64,000 bases of DNA from NCBI RefSeq assembly GCF_946887195.1, contig NZ_CAMPKE010000009.1:62001-126000 (forward strand), in the 5' to 3' direction. This document shows, piece by piece, positions 36,405 to 47,058 of the stretch. Both the position numbers and the translations under genes were made by a program. The notes below the pieces were generated by a model, which worked only from the letters and a program-made list of their open reading frames with translations, made no database searches and was not told the DNA's origin. How positions within the stretch are numbered: the first letter of the stretch is position 1; each line of letters begins with the position of its first letter. Source of the stretch: an uncultured Halomonas sp. Its GTDB lineage: Bacteria > Pseudomonadota > Gammaproteobacteria > Pseudomonadales > Halomonadaceae.

Positions 36405-39400
36405 ATGGACTCGATTCTTCGTTATGTTCGCGGTTACCGTTCTTCGTCGCCGCCCTGGAACGACAAGGCGCCGGTAAGGCAGGAGCTTTTCGGCGTCGAA
36501 CGGCTCGAGCAGCACGCCCAAGGCCTGGCTGCCGCTCAGCCGGTGACGACCCGACCGCCCATTGTTGTGTCGTTGCGCACTCGGCTCAATGACAATGCCG
36601 CCGTGTTGCTTGCCGCCTATCGGGCGAGTGCCGCGAAGCTGGCGAGTGGGCAGGGCGGGGTGCCCGCCGCGCAGTGGCTGCTCGACAATTATCATCTCGT
36701 CGAGGAGCAGATTCGCGAGATTCACGATGACTTGCCCGCCGGCTATTATCGCCAGTTGCCGAAACTGGCCGAGGGGGCGTTCGCCGGTTATCCCCGCGTG
36801 TTCGGCCTTGCCTGGGCCTATGTGGCCCACACCGATAGCCATTTCGACTCCGAGATATTGCGTCGTTTCATTGCCGCCTATCAGCGGGTTCAACCGCTGA
36901 CGATCGGTGAGTTGTGGGCGGTTGCGATCACGCTGCGCATCGTGCTCATCGAGAACTTGCGCCGGCTGGCCGATCAGATCACCGCCGGGCGCGAAACGCG
37001 TGCCGATGCCGATGCGCTGGCCAACCGGCTGCTGGTCGCGGGGGGTGCCAGATCCGCACTCGATATCGACATGGCCACGCGCTCGGCCGAGCCGCTATCC
37101 ACGATCTTCGCCGCACAGCTCGCCAAGCGGCTCAGAGAGCAGGACCCGAGAACGACGCCGGCGCTGGGGTGGCTGGAGGAGCGGCTCGGGCTGCAGGGCA
37201 CGTCGATCGATGAGGTGGTGCAACACGCCCAACAGCGCCAGGGCGCCTCCAACGTCAGCGTGCGCAATGTCATCACCAGCATGCGGCTGATTTCCGATAT
37301 CGATTGGGCGGAGCTTTTCGAAAGCGTGAGCCTCGTCGACGAGCGGCTGTGCGCGGGTAGCGCCTTCGCGGACATGGATTTTCCGACGCGCAATCTCTAC
37401 CGCAGCGCCATCGAACAACTGGCTCGGGGCTCGTCGTTATCGGAACTCGAGATTGCCGATCAGGCGCTAAAGGCGGCGCAGGTTGCGGCAGGAGCGGGCA
37501 AGGAGGGGGAGGCGGAGCGTGCCAGTGATCCTGGCTATCATCTAATCGCCGAGGGTCGCCATGCTCTCGAACGGGCGATCGGCTTCCGACCTCCTCTGCG
37601 ATTGCGCCTCAGCCGCCGGTGCATTCGCCTGGGTATCGGGGGCTATATCGGAGCCATCGTATCGGTCACGGTGGTGTTGCTGGCGCTCGCGCTGTGGGCG
37701 ATCTGGGTTCCCGGCCTGGGTGTCGGCTGGTTGGCGCTGCTTGCATTGATTGGATTTCTCCCGGCAACCGAGGTGGCGACGGCGTTCGTCAACCGCGCGA
37801 TTACCTGGAGTATTGCCGCGACGGCCTTGCCGGGGCTCGAACTCACCGCGGGCGTTCCGCGATCGCTGCGAACGCTGGTCGCCGTACCGACGCTGCTGAC
37901 CAGCGAAGCCGATCTTCGCGAGCAAGTCGAACGCCTCGAAGTTCATCATCTCGCCAGTGCCGGCGGCGATCTCACCTTCGCTTTGCTATCGGATGGGGCC
38001 GACGCGGACCAAGAGGTTCTGGAAGGCGATGCGCATATGCTCGGTGTCGCAACCGATGCCATCAAAGCGCTTAACCAGCGTTATGGGCCAGGCCCCGGCG
38101 GCGACCGATTCGTGCTGCTGCATCGCCGTCGCGTCTTCAACGCGGGTGAGAACAAGTGGATTGGGTGGGAGCGCAAACGCGGCAAGCTGCATGAGCTCAA
38201 CCGGCTTTTGCGCGGCGCCACCGACACGACATTCATGCCCATCGCGGGGCATACGCCCTACGTGCCGGCCGACGTGCGTTACGTGATTACCCTGGATGCC
38301 GATACGCGGCTACCCAGAGATGCGGCACTTCGCTTGATCGGCAAGATGGCGCACCCGCTGAATCGACCGACATTCAGCGACGCCGAGCAGCGCGTCGTCG
38401 ATGGCTACGCGATCCTTCAGCCGCGCGTTACGCCATCACTGCCAGTTGGTCGCGAGGGGTCGTTGTATCAACGGGTCTTCTCCAGCCCTGGCGGTATGGA
38501 CCCCTACGCGGCAGCCGTCTCGGACGTTTATCAGGATCTGTTCGGCGAGGGCTCCTATACCGGCAAAGGCATCTACGATGTCGATGCCTTCGAGGCGGCG
38601 CTGCGTGGCCGCGTTCCGGAAAACGCGCTGCTCAGCCACGATCTCTTCGAGGGCGTTTTCGCACGCGCCGGGCTTGCCACCGACGTCGAGGTCGTCGAGG
38701 AAGTGCCGGCTCGCTACGATGTGGTTGGCAAGCGCCAGCACCGCTGGACACGTGGCGACTGGCAGCTTTTGCCTTGGCTGTTCGGGCAGCGAACGAAACG
38801 CCAGGCGGTACCCACGATTGGCCGTGGCAAGATGCTCGATAACCTCAGGCGCTCGCTGCTTGCGCCGACCACCTTGGCAGCCTTGGGTTTATGCTGGCTG
38901 TTACCCATGCCCGCCGACATCAAGGCCGTTCTACTGGTGATCGCCACCATCGCGATTCCGGCCTTTCTGCCGATCTTTTTTTCCTTGCTGCCGCAGCGTT
39001 CCAGCATTCGCCTGCGCAATCATATCGACACGTTGACCGCCGACGTGAAGCTGGCGGCCATGCAAACGCTGCTTTGCGTGGTTTTCTTGACCGATCAAGC
39101 CTGGCGAATGCTGGATGCCATCGCCAGGACACTGACGCGGCTATTCGTGACACGCCGCCATCTGCTCGAGTGGACGACAGCGGCGCAGTCGTTGGGGAGT
39201 CCGCGACCGAACCTGCGCGGCTACTATCGGCAGATGGCGGGCGGCACAGCGCTTGGACTCGCCATGGCGGCCGGCGTGGTTGCCCTCACGCCGTCATCCT
39301 GGCCAGTGGTTTTGCCATTTGCGCTGCTCTGGCTAGGTGCGCCGGCAATCGCCCTATGGGTCAGCCGGGCACCGACAGCCGAGCGGCTCGCGGTCTCGGA

Positions 39401-42400
39401 CGCCGATGCGCGGGATTTACGCCTCACCGCGCGTCGCACCTGGCGCTTCTTCGAGACGTTCGTCACGCCAGCGGACAACATGCTACCGCCGGACAATTTC
39501 CAGGAGGCGCCGAAGCCGGTCATTGCGCACCGCACATCGCCCACCAATATGGGGCTCTATCTGCTTTCCGCCATCGCCGCCCGGGATTTCGGCTGGGCGG
39601 GAACCTTGCAGACCGTCGAGCGGTTGGAAGCGACCTTCGAGGTCATGCATAAGCTGCCACGTTTCAAAGGCCACTTCTTCAACTGGTACGAGACACAAGG
39701 CTTGCACGCGCTCGACCCTGCCTACGTTTCGACCGTCGACAGTGGCAATCTCGCCGGTCATTTGATCGTGATCGCCAACGCCTGCGAAGAGTGGATGCAC
39801 GCTCCTTTGCTAGCCGATTCGCGCTGTGGCTTGTCGGACACTATCCATCTGGCACGCGAGGCCATCGCGGTGTTGCCCGCCGCGGGAGGCGAGCGGGGGC
39901 GAGAGCTCGCCTCGCTGCTTGAAGATATCGATGTCCAATTGAAGGGGGTGCAAGCGATCGAGACGCTGTCTCCAGCACTGAGGCGGTTAACCGAAAAAGC
40001 CGCCAAGGCGGCGCATGACATGACACCTGCGATCGAGGACGTCAGCGCCACGGACCTGATTTTCTGGATCGAGGCGTTGGCTCTGGCGTTGGCCGAACAT
40101 GGCCGCGATCGGCTTCGGGTCGCTGATGAACCGAACGCTATCAAGGCCCGGCTGCAGGCACTTGCCGATACGGCGCGCGAGATGGCGCTGACGATGGATT
40201 TCGCGTTTCTGCTCGACCCCGAGCGCAAACTGCTATCGATCGGCTACTCCTTTGCCGACAACAGTCTCGATCCTAGCTGTTACGATTTGCTCGCATCGGA
40301 AGCCCGGCTCGCCAGCCTGTTCGCCATCGCCAAGGGGGATGTAACGACACGTCACTGGTTTCGCCTTGGCCGCACGGCGACACCGTTGGGAAATGGTTCG
40401 GCACTGATCTCCTGGTCCGGCTCGATGTTCGAATACCTGATGCCGTCGCTGGTGATGCGCGCGCCGGCAGGCAGCTTGCTCGAGCAAACCAATCGATTGG
40501 TGGTGGAGCGTCAGGCGGCTTATGGGCGCTCACTGAGTATTCCGTGGGGCATCTCGGAATCCGCCTACAATGCCCGCGATATGGAATTCACTTACCAGTA
40601 TTCCAACTTCGGCGTTCCCGGTCTCGGCCTGAAGCGTGGCCTTGCGGAAAATGTGGTGATTGCGCCCTACGCCACGGGGCTTGCCGCCATGGTGGACCCA
40701 TCCGGCGCGCAACGGAACTACACTCGCCTTGCCGAAATGGGGGCCAGCGGGCGCTACGGCTTTTACGAGGCCCTCGATTTCACCCGCTCGCGACTGCCCG
40801 ATAACGCGAGCGTGGCGATCGTATGTAGCTTCATGGCCCATCATCAGGGCATGACCATCGTGGCCATCGCCAACGCCCTGCACGATGGCCGGATGCGTGC
40901 CCGCTTTCATCGCGAACCGATGATCCAGGCCAGTGAGCTGCTGCTTCAGGAGCGTATGCCTCGCAACGTCGCCGTGGCGCATCCGCGCGCCGAAGAAGTA
41001 CAGGTTTCGGCGGTCAGGAGTAGCGAGGCGCCAACGCTGCGCCGCCTCTCGCCATCGACCGGTGGCGCCCCGATAACGCACTTGTTGTCGAACGGGCGCT
41101 ACGCGGTGATGCTGACTGCCGCGGGGGCAGGCTACAGCCGTTGGCGCGATATTGCCGTGACCCGCTGGCGCGAAGACGCGACTCGCGACGACTGGGGCTC
41201 GTTCGTCTTCCTGCGCGATACCCAGAGCAAGCATGTTTGGTCCGCCAGCGTGCAGCCGCTTGGAGGTGGCGTTCAGGACGACGGTGGCCACGACGAAGTG
41301 CTCTTCGATGAGGACCACGCCGAGTTCATCCATCGCAATGGCTCATTGACGACCGTCATGGCGGTTCTGGTTTCCGGCGAGGATGACGGCGAAGTGCGCC
41401 GGGTATCGCTGGCCAATAGTGGGCGCCAGCCGCGCGAGATCGAGCTGACTTCCTACGCCGAGGTGGTCTTGGCCACGCCGGCCACCGATAACGCGCATCC
41501 GGCGTTCGCCAAGCTGTTCGTCGAGACCGAGTATCTTGCCGAATATGGCGCGCTGGTGGCCACGCGCCGCCCGCGCTCCTTGGATGAACCACGCATATGG
41601 GCGGCCCATTTCGCCGTCGTGGAAGGAGAGATCGTTGCCGATCCGCAATACGAGTCCGATCGCGCGCGTTTTTTGGGGCGCGGCCGGGCGGTGGCTACGG
41701 CGGCAGCCTTCGACGACGACCGACCGCTGTCGAACACGGTCGGAACCGTTCTCGACCCAATCTTTTCGATCCGGCAGCGGGTCAGGATTGCCCCCGGCAA
41801 GGTCGCGCGGGTGGCTTTCTGGACGGTTGTTGCGTCATCACGAGTCGAGCTTCTGGATCTGGTCGACCAGCATCATGATCGTAGTGCGTTCGAGCGAGCC
41901 AAGACCCTGGCGTGGACCCAGGCTCAGGTACAACTTCGTCATTTCGATATCGACGCGGAGGCGGCGGCGGATTTTCAGCGCCTGGCCGCGCCGATCCTGT
42001 ACGCCGACCCTCGCTTCAGGGCGCCTTCGGATGCGATCGATCGCGGTGCGGGGCCGCAGTCGGGCTTGTGGCCGCACGCGATTTCCGGCGATTTGCCGAT
42101 CGTGTTGCTGCGTATCGACGAAATCGGCGACATCGCGCAGGTTCGACAGCTTCTACGCGCTCACGAATACTGGCGCATGAAACGCCTCGCCGTTGATCTG
42201 GTCATCGTCAACGAGCGCGCATCTTCCTACGTGCAGGATCTGCAAATCGCGATAGAGACGGCGGTACGCAGCAGCCAGGCACGGCCGAGCTTTGGGGCTG
42301 AACTGGCGCAGGGCTCGGTCACCACGCTGCGCGCCGACCTGATCAGCAGCGATGCGCGAGCCTTGCTTCAATCGGTCGCGCGTGTCGCATTGATCGCCCG

Positions 42401-44927
42401 CCGTGGGTCCATCGCCGACCAGCTTGCCCGGCTGCCAGCATTGCCGGTACGCTCGCCGCGCCAGCGGAAAACACCGACGCCGCTGCCATCGCCGGTATCC
42501 AAGCCGGCGGATCTCGAGTTCTTCAACGGCCTTGGCGGTTTCGACAAGCAAGGCCGGGAGTATGTGACCGTTCTCGATGCCGGCCACTCGACGCCCGCGC
42601 CGTGGATCAACGTCATTGCCAATCGGGGTTTCGGCTTTCAGGCATCGGCGGAGGGTAGCGGCTACACCTGGGCTGAAAACAGCCGCGAGAATCAGCTTAC
42701 GCCGTGGTCGAACGACCCGATCTCGGACCCGACCGGCGAGGCGATCTACGTGCGCGACGAACGGACCGGCGAGCTGTGGAGCGCAACGGCGCAGCCGATC
42801 CGCGACGAGGGCACTTATATCGCCCGCCACGGCTTCGGTTACAGCCGGTTCGAGCACGAGGCCAACGGCATCGCGCTCGAATTGCTGCAATACGTGCCGC
42901 TTGCCGACCCGATCAAGATTTCACGCCTGACCCTACGCAATCTCTCGAACAAGCCCCGCCGATTATCGGTGACGGCTTACGCGGAGTGGGTGCTGGGTAC
43001 CTCGCGGGGCGCCTCGGGGCCGTTCATCGTGACGCAGATGGATGGCGCCAGCGGCGCGATGCTGGCCCGCAACCCTTGGAGCATCGCCTTTCCCGGACGT
43101 GTCGCTTTCGCCGATCTCGGCGGTCGGCAAACGGCCTGGACGGCGGATCGCAGCGAATTTCTCGGTCATAACGGCGGACCCGAGGCACCGGCGGCACTCA
43201 CTGCACAAGCGTCTCTATCCGGTATTACCGGTGCCGGTCTCGACCCCTGTGCGGCCTTGCAGTGCAGTGTCGAACTTGGCGTGGGCGAGCGGATCGAAGT
43301 CGTCTTGCTCTTCGGGCAATGCGGATCGATCAAAAAAGCCCGAGCGCTGATCGCCCGCTATCGCGAGGCGGATCTCGATGCCGTTCTCGATGATGTGCAA
43401 GCGCATTGGCAGACGGTGCTCGGCGCGGTCCAGGTCAAGACGCCCGACCGGGCGATGGACATCATGCTTAACGGCTGGCTGCTTTATCAGACGCTGGCCT
43501 GTCGCATCTGGGCGCGCTCGGCCTTCTATCAGGCCAGCGGCGCTTACGGCTTTCGCGACCAGCTTCAGGACGGCATGGCATTGACCTTCGCCAGGCCGGC
43601 CGCGACACGCCGACACCTGTTGCGCGCCGCTGCCCGGCAATTCGTCGAAGGCGACGTTCAGCATTGGTGGTTGCCGCATTCCGGCCAGGGTGTGCGCACG
43701 CGGATTTCTGACGATCGCGTGTGGCTGGCGTTTGCTACCGCGACGTACATCGACTGTTCGGGCGATGCTGGGATTCTCGATGAGAGTGTGGCGTTTCTCG
43801 AAGGCCCGGCACTGCAACCCGGTGAACATGACGCTTTCTTCGCGCCGATGGTCGCAATCGAAAGGGCTTCGCTGTTCGAGCATTGCGCGCGTGGCCTCGA
43901 TCAATGCCTCGAACTCACCGGCCAACACGGCCTGCCGTTGATCGGTACCGGCGATTGGAACGACGGCATGAACCGGGTCGGAGAAGGCGGCAAGGGCGAA
44001 AGTGTGTGGCTCGGCTGGTTGCTGGTCCGCACCATCGAGCTCTTTGCGCCACTGGCCGAAAGGCGCGAAACGGCAATTGATGCCGAGCGCGCAAGGCGTT
44101 GGTACGCCCATGCGGCAATGCTGCGTGAAGCGCTCGAAAGGGCAGCCTGGGACGGGCAATGGTATCGCCGCGCGACGTTCGATGACGGCACCTGGCTCGG
44201 CTCCAGGGCGAGCGAGGAATGCCGGATCGATTCCATCGCTCAATCCTGGGCGGTGTTGTCAGGCGCCGCCGATTCCGCGCGCGCCGCGACGGCGATGGCG
44301 TCCCTGGAAAGCCACCTTATCAGCCATGACGACGGCCTGGCGCTGCTGTTCTCGCCACCCTTCGACAAGACGCCGCACGATCCTGGCTATATCAAGGGCT
44401 ACCCGCCCGGCCTGCGCGAAAATGGTGGGCAGTATAGCCACGCCGCCATGTGGGCGATTCTGGCGTTTGCCAAGCAGGGCGAGGGCGGCAAGGCTTTCGA
44501 TCTGTTCGCACTGCTCAATCCGATCAATCATGCGCGCACGCGAGAAGGCGTCGAACGCTACAAGGTCGAGCCTTACGTCGTTGCCGCCGACGTTTATTCC
44601 GTTGCGCCGCATGTTGGGCGCGGAGGCTGGACCTGGTACACCGGCTCCGCTGGGTGGATGTATCGCGCGGGTGTCGAGGGCATTCTGGGCATTCGTCGCG
44701 AGGGGGCATTTCTGGTCATCGACCCCTGCATCCCCGCTGCATGGCCGGGATTCGACGCTACGCTGAGCGTGGCATCGACCCGTTACGCTATCCGCGTGGA
44801 CAATCCCTCGCAGCGCAGTCGTGGCATCTCACTGGCCACGCTCGATGGCGTATCTCTTCAGACCGATGAGCAAGGGATTCGCGTGCCGCTCGATGAGGGC
44901 ACCCATGAGCTCGAAATTTCTCTCTAG
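36405..44927 (+). CDS. ndvB: cyclic beta-1,2-glucan synthase (NdvB/ChvB/Cgs type)
   Basis: Giant inner-membrane enzyme of 2840 residues, the size of ChvB and Brucella Cgs. It initiates, elongates and cyclises beta-1,2-glucan for the periplasm. Membrane helices lie near residues 410-465, 820-865 and 945-985. The GT84 transferase has VITLDADTRLPRD near 630 and RQHRWTRGDWQLLPW near 785. A glucoamylase-like domain follows (PTNMGLYLLSAIAARDFG). Two carbohydrate-binding repeats (near 1560 and 2050) precede the GH94 phosphorylase domain with GVRTRISDD and GTGDWNDGMN (near 2515). The frame opens at 36369, but ATG 36405 follows AGAGG. The transporter NdvA is absent nearby. Confidence 0.92.
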   Translation: MDSILRYVRGYRSSSPPWNDKAPVRQELFGVERLEQHAQGLAAAQPVTTRPPIVVSLRTRLNDNAAVLLAAYRASAAKLASGQGGVPAAQWLLDNYHLVEEQIREIHDDLPAGYYRQLPKLAEGAFAGYPRVFGLAWAYVAHTDSHFDSEILRRFIAAYQRVQPLTIGELWAVAITLRIVLIENLRRLADQITAGRETRADADALANRLLVAGGARSALDIDMATRSAEPLSTIFAAQLAKRLREQDPRTTPALGWLEERLGLQGTSIDEVVQHAQQRQGASNVSVRNVITSMRLISDIDWAELFESVSLVDERLCAGSAFADMDFPTRNLYRSAIEQLARGSSLSELEIADQALKAAQVAAGAGKEGEAERASDPGYHLIAEGRHALERAIGFRPPLRLRLSRRCIRLGIGGYIGAIVSVTVVLLALALWAIWVPGLGVGWLALLALIGFLPATEVATAFVNRAITWSIAATALPGLELTAGVPRSLRTLVAVPTLLTSEADLREQVERLEVHHLASAGGDLTFALLSDGADADQEVLEGDAHMLGVATDAIKALNQRYGPGPGGDRFVLLHRRRVFNAGENKWIGWERKRGKLHELNRLLRGATDTTFMPIAGHTPYVPADVRYVITLDADTRLPRDAALRLIGKMAHPLNRPTFSDAEQRVVDGYAILQPRVTPSLPVGREGSLYQRVFSSPGGMDPYAAAVSDVYQDLFGEGSYTGKGIYDVDAFEAALRGRVPENALLSHDLFEGVFARAGLATDVEVVEEVPARYDVVGKRQHRWTRGDWQLLPWLFGQRTKRQAVPTIGRGKMLDNLRRSLLAPTTLAALGLCWLLPMPADIKAVLLVIATIAIPAFLPIFFSLLPQRSSIRLRNHIDTLTADVKLAAMQTLLCVVFLTDQAWRMLDAIARTLTRLFVTRRHLLEWTTAAQSLGSPRPNLRGYYRQMAGGTALGLAMAAGVVALTPSSWPVVLPFALLWLGAPAIALWVSRAPTAERLAVSDADARDLRLTARRTWRFFETFVTPADNMLPPDNFQEAPKPVIAHRTSPTNMGLYLLSAIAARDFGWAGTLQTVERLEATFEVMHKLPRFKGHFFNWYETQGLHALDPAYVSTVDSGNLAGHLIVIANACEEWMHAPLLADSRCGLSDTIHLAREAIAVLPAAGGERGRELASLLEDIDVQLKGVQAIETLSPALRRLTEKAAKAAHDMTPAIEDVSATDLIFWIEALALALAEHGRDRLRVADEPNAIKARLQALADTAREMALTMDFAFLLDPERKLLSIGYSFADNSLDPSCYDLLASEARLASLFAIAKGDVTTRHWFRLGRTATPLGNGSALISWSGSMFEYLMPSLVMRAPAGSLLEQTNRLVVERQAAYGRSLSIPWGISESAYNARDMEFTYQYSNFGVPGLGLKRGLAENVVIAPYATGLAAMVDPSGAQRNYTRLAEMGASGRYGFYEALDFTRSRLPDNASVAIVCSFMAHHQGMTIVAIANALHDGRMRARFHREPMIQASELLLQERMPRNVAVAHPRAEEVQVSAVRSSEAPTLRRLSPSTGGAPITHLLSNGRYAVMLTAAGAGYSRWRDIAVTRWREDATRDDWGSFVFLRDTQSKHVWSASVQPLGGGVQDDGGHDEVLFDEDHAEFIHRNGSLTTVMAVLVSGEDDGEVRRVSLANSGRQPREIELTSYAEVVLATPATDNAHPAFAKLFVETEYLAEYGALVATRRPRSLDEPRIWAAHFAVVEGEIVADPQYESDRARFLGRGRAVATAAAFDDDRPLSNTVGTVLDPIFSIRQRVRIAPGKVARVAFWTVVASSRVELLDLVDQHHDRSAFERAKTLAWTQAQVQLRHFDIDAEAAADFQRLAAPILYADPRFRAPSDAIDRGAGPQSGLWPHAISGDLPIVLLRIDEIGDIAQVRQLLRAHEYWRMKRLAVDLVIVNERASSYVQDLQIAIETAVRSSQARPSFGAELAQGSVTTLRADLISSDARALLQSVARVALIARRGSIADQLARLPALPVRSPRQRKTPTPLPSPVSKPADLEFFNGLGGFDKQGREYVTVLDAGHSTPAPWINVIANRGFGFQASAEGSGYTWAENSRENQLTPWSNDPISDPTGEAIYVRDERTGELWSATAQPIRDEGTYIARHGFGYSRFEHEANGIALELLQYVPLADPIKISRLTLRNLSNKPRRLSVTAYAEWVLGTSRGASGPFIVTQMDGASGAMLARNPWSIAFPGRVAFADLGGRQTAWTADRSEFLGHNGGPEAPAALTAQASLSGITGAGLDPCAALQCSVELGVGERIEVVLLFGQCGSIKKARALIARYREADLDAVLDDVQAHWQTVLGAVQVKTPDRAMDIMLNGWLLYQTLACRIWARSAFYQASGAYGFRDQLQDGMALTFARPAATRRHLLRAAARQFVEGDVQHWWLPHSGQGVRTRISDDRVWLAFATATYIDCSGDAGILDESVAFLEGPALQPGEHDAFFAPMVAIERASLFEHCARGLDQCLELTGQHGLPLIGTGDWNDGMNRVGEGGKGESVWLGWLLVRTIELFAPLAERRETAIDAERARRWYAHAAMLREALERAAWDGQWYRRATFDDGTWLGSRASEECRIDSIAQSWAVLSGAADSARAATAMASLESHLISHDDGLALLFSPPFDKTPHDPGYIKGYPPGLRENGGQYSHAAMWAILAFAKQGEGGKAFDLFALLNPINHARTREGVERYKVEPYVVAADVYSVAPHVGRGGWTWYTGSAGWMYRAGVEGILGIRREGAFLVIDPCIPAAWPGFDATLSVASTRYAIRVDNPSQRSRGISLATLDGVSLQTDEQGIRVPLDEGTHELEISL

Positions 44928-44960
44928 TCTGTCGTCTATTCCGACAAGGAAGGTTAACTC

Positions 44961-46928
44961 ATGAGCCCAACAGACAACGGTGAGATGCTTGACCAACTGG
45001 CCGCGACGCTCGATGCCGCCCTGGAAAGCCTGGCGCAGGCCCGTCAGGCTGACCCCAAGGCATCCTGTGCCGAGGTGCTGGAGTCGGCAAGTGCAGTAAT
45101 GGCGGTTACCGGGGGGCTGGATGCCCTGTATGCACGCGTGCCCACTGTGGAATCGACCGGCGTGTTCGCGGGTAGGGATTGGGCGCAGCCAGCGATCCTG
45201 CAGCCCGCATTGGCGGTGCGCGCATTGCGGCAAGGCGAGCCGGACATTACCGTCATCGAGGCGCTCAGCGAAATCCGCTTACTGGCCGTCGCATCGGGAG
45301 ACTACTTTCATCCGGGTATTTCCGCCGAACAGGCCAAAAATTTCCTGACCCAGGTGATGGCACTCAATCTGGACTTGCTATCAGGGCAGATGAATGAGGC
45401 CGACCGCGAGCGCCCGCAAGCGTTGGGCGCCATCGTGCAAGCGCTTTATCAATATCTGCTGGCTCGATTGGGTTACGAGAGCATTCTCGAGAGCCTGGTC
45501 GGTGAGGTCAAACGCCTGCTTGCCCAGCGCCCGGTTCAGGCAGACAGCATTAAACAAATGATCGATCAGATCGCCAAGTGCCTCTTCGACCCCGAGATCG
45601 AAACCGCGGGTACGGATAGCGCCGCACGCTTGGTCAGCGCGCTGTTCGGCCCAAGCCAGGGCTGTCGTGAGGATCCGGGGCTGGAAGTGTACGCCCAGCG
45701 CTTGTCGGCAATGGACGAGGTCGCATTGGCCGAAGAGGCCGCAGGTTTCGCCCGCGCGATGCACGACACGGGGTTGGTATCTCCCTACCATCCCGCATTT
45801 TTGCGGCACTTGCGTGGCCACCGGGACGATTTGATACCCGCCGCCCTGGGTCTGAGCATGACGGGCATCGATGTCCTGCAGTGTTACAGCCAACTGGTGC
45901 ACACACTGATCGACGAGGCTATCTTCCCGGAAACCAGTCAGGCGGTTTACGGATTGGCCATGCTGCTCGAACGCGGCACGCTCTTTACGCCACCGGTCGC
46001 ATCGGCGCTGTGGCGACAAATTGCACTGACGCTGTCTGCTGAAACGGCGGAGAAGCTGAGCGCGGTGTTTGGCGTGGCGCATCCCCCGCGTGTATTTCTG
46101 CTCGCTGGCGTGCTGAGCCTGTTGGGCCAGCCACTGGGCGTCGGCCAGGGCAACAACCCTACCTGTCAATCGGTGATAGGCCTATCCATGTGGGCCTACA
46201 ATGATCCGGATTATCTATTGCAGCTCGTGGCCTGGGCGGCGCGTGACGATGCCGTGCTGAGCCGTTTCGAGGGTGAGCGAGTGTCTTCCAAGGGGCTGGA
46301 GGCTGGCTTGGCGACGGAACCACCGATCGATGTCGATGCCGTGTCTCTGATTCTGGTACCGCATATTGATCGCATCTATATGGAGATGGGGCGTTTGTGC
46401 GGTGAGCGCGACGATGACCTGCACCGCTGGATCAATCCGGAATTATACGGCTGGTGGGTTGGCCAAGGCTTTCGTGTCGTCGCCGACATACATACAGGGA
46501 AGCTTGACGACTACGCCGGCTTCATTCGTGATTTCTATGCCTGCTACCACCCCTATTACAACGGCAACCTGCCGGTGATTCACCCACAACCAGCGGGTAT
46601 CGCCGTCACCGACAGTGCCGCGCGTTTCGTGGGCCGGCATGCGATCACCCTTCTTCGGGTGGCTCTGGACCCCCGCGCCGAGATGCGCGTTTACTTCTTT
46701 AACCCCAACAACGACAGCGGACAGAACTGGGGCCAAGGCATAACCTGCGCGACCCAGGGCAATGGCGAGCGTCATGGCGAGGCCTCCCTGCCTATCGCCG
46801 AGTTTGCCTCGCGACTCTACGTGTTTCATTACGACCCGCTGGAGCTCGGTGACACGCAGGCGGTACCCGCCGAAGAAGTGGCGCGGGTTATCGAGTTGGG
46901 GCGAAGCAGTTGGGCGACAGATCGATGA
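44961..46928 (+). CDS. uncharacterised protein with a papain-like C-terminal half
   Basis: A 655-residue protein I do not recognise. Residues 1-370 are acidic and helix-rich with no signal peptide or membrane segment. The C-terminal half carries GQGNNPTCQS (Gln396, Cys402), GRHAITLL (His560) and FNPNNDSGQNWG (Asn581...Trp590-Gly591). In papain the oxyanion Gln19, Cys25, His159 and Asn175-Ser-Trp-Gly follow the same order, and Gln-to-Cys is also +6. A cysteine protease, amidase or transglutaminase-like activity is an inference from this pattern only. AAGGTTAACTC precedes the ATG, 33 bases after the glucan synthase, so the two are probably co-transcribed. Confidence 0.75.
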   Translation: MSPTDNGEMLDQLAATLDAALESLAQARQADPKASCAEVLESASAVMAVTGGLDALYARVPTVESTGVFAGRDWAQPAILQPALAVRALRQGEPDITVIEALSEIRLLAVASGDYFHPGISAEQAKNFLTQVMALNLDLLSGQMNEADRERPQALGAIVQALYQYLLARLGYESILESLVGEVKRLLAQRPVQADSIKQMIDQIAKCLFDPEIETAGTDSAARLVSALFGPSQGCREDPGLEVYAQRLSAMDEVALAEEAAGFARAMHDTGLVSPYHPAFLRHLRGHRDDLIPAALGLSMTGIDVLQCYSQLVHTLIDEAIFPETSQAVYGLAMLLERGTLFTPPVASALWRQIALTLSAETAEKLSAVFGVAHPPRVFLLAGVLSLLGQPLGVGQGNNPTCQSVIGLSMWAYNDPDYLLQLVAWAARDDAVLSRFEGERVSSKGLEAGLATEPPIDVDAVSLILVPHIDRIYMEMGRLCGERDDDLHRWINPELYGWWVGQGFRVVADIHTGKLDDYAGFIRDFYACYHPYYNGNLPVIHPQPAGIAVTDSAARFVGRHAITLLRVALDPRAEMRVYFFNPNNDSGQNWGQGITCATQGNGERHGEASLPIAEFASRLYVFHYDPLELGDTQAVPAEEVARVIELGRSSWATDR

Positions 46929-47058
46929 GAGCGGTGTCTGTAAAAATTGAATTCTGAATTTTTTACGGCTAGTTGAATAACCTAGGTTAATGTTTGGAAT
47001 GTAATTTATTGAGTTGCCTGTTAATCAACAACGACTTTTGTCATGCGAAGTCACGAAT

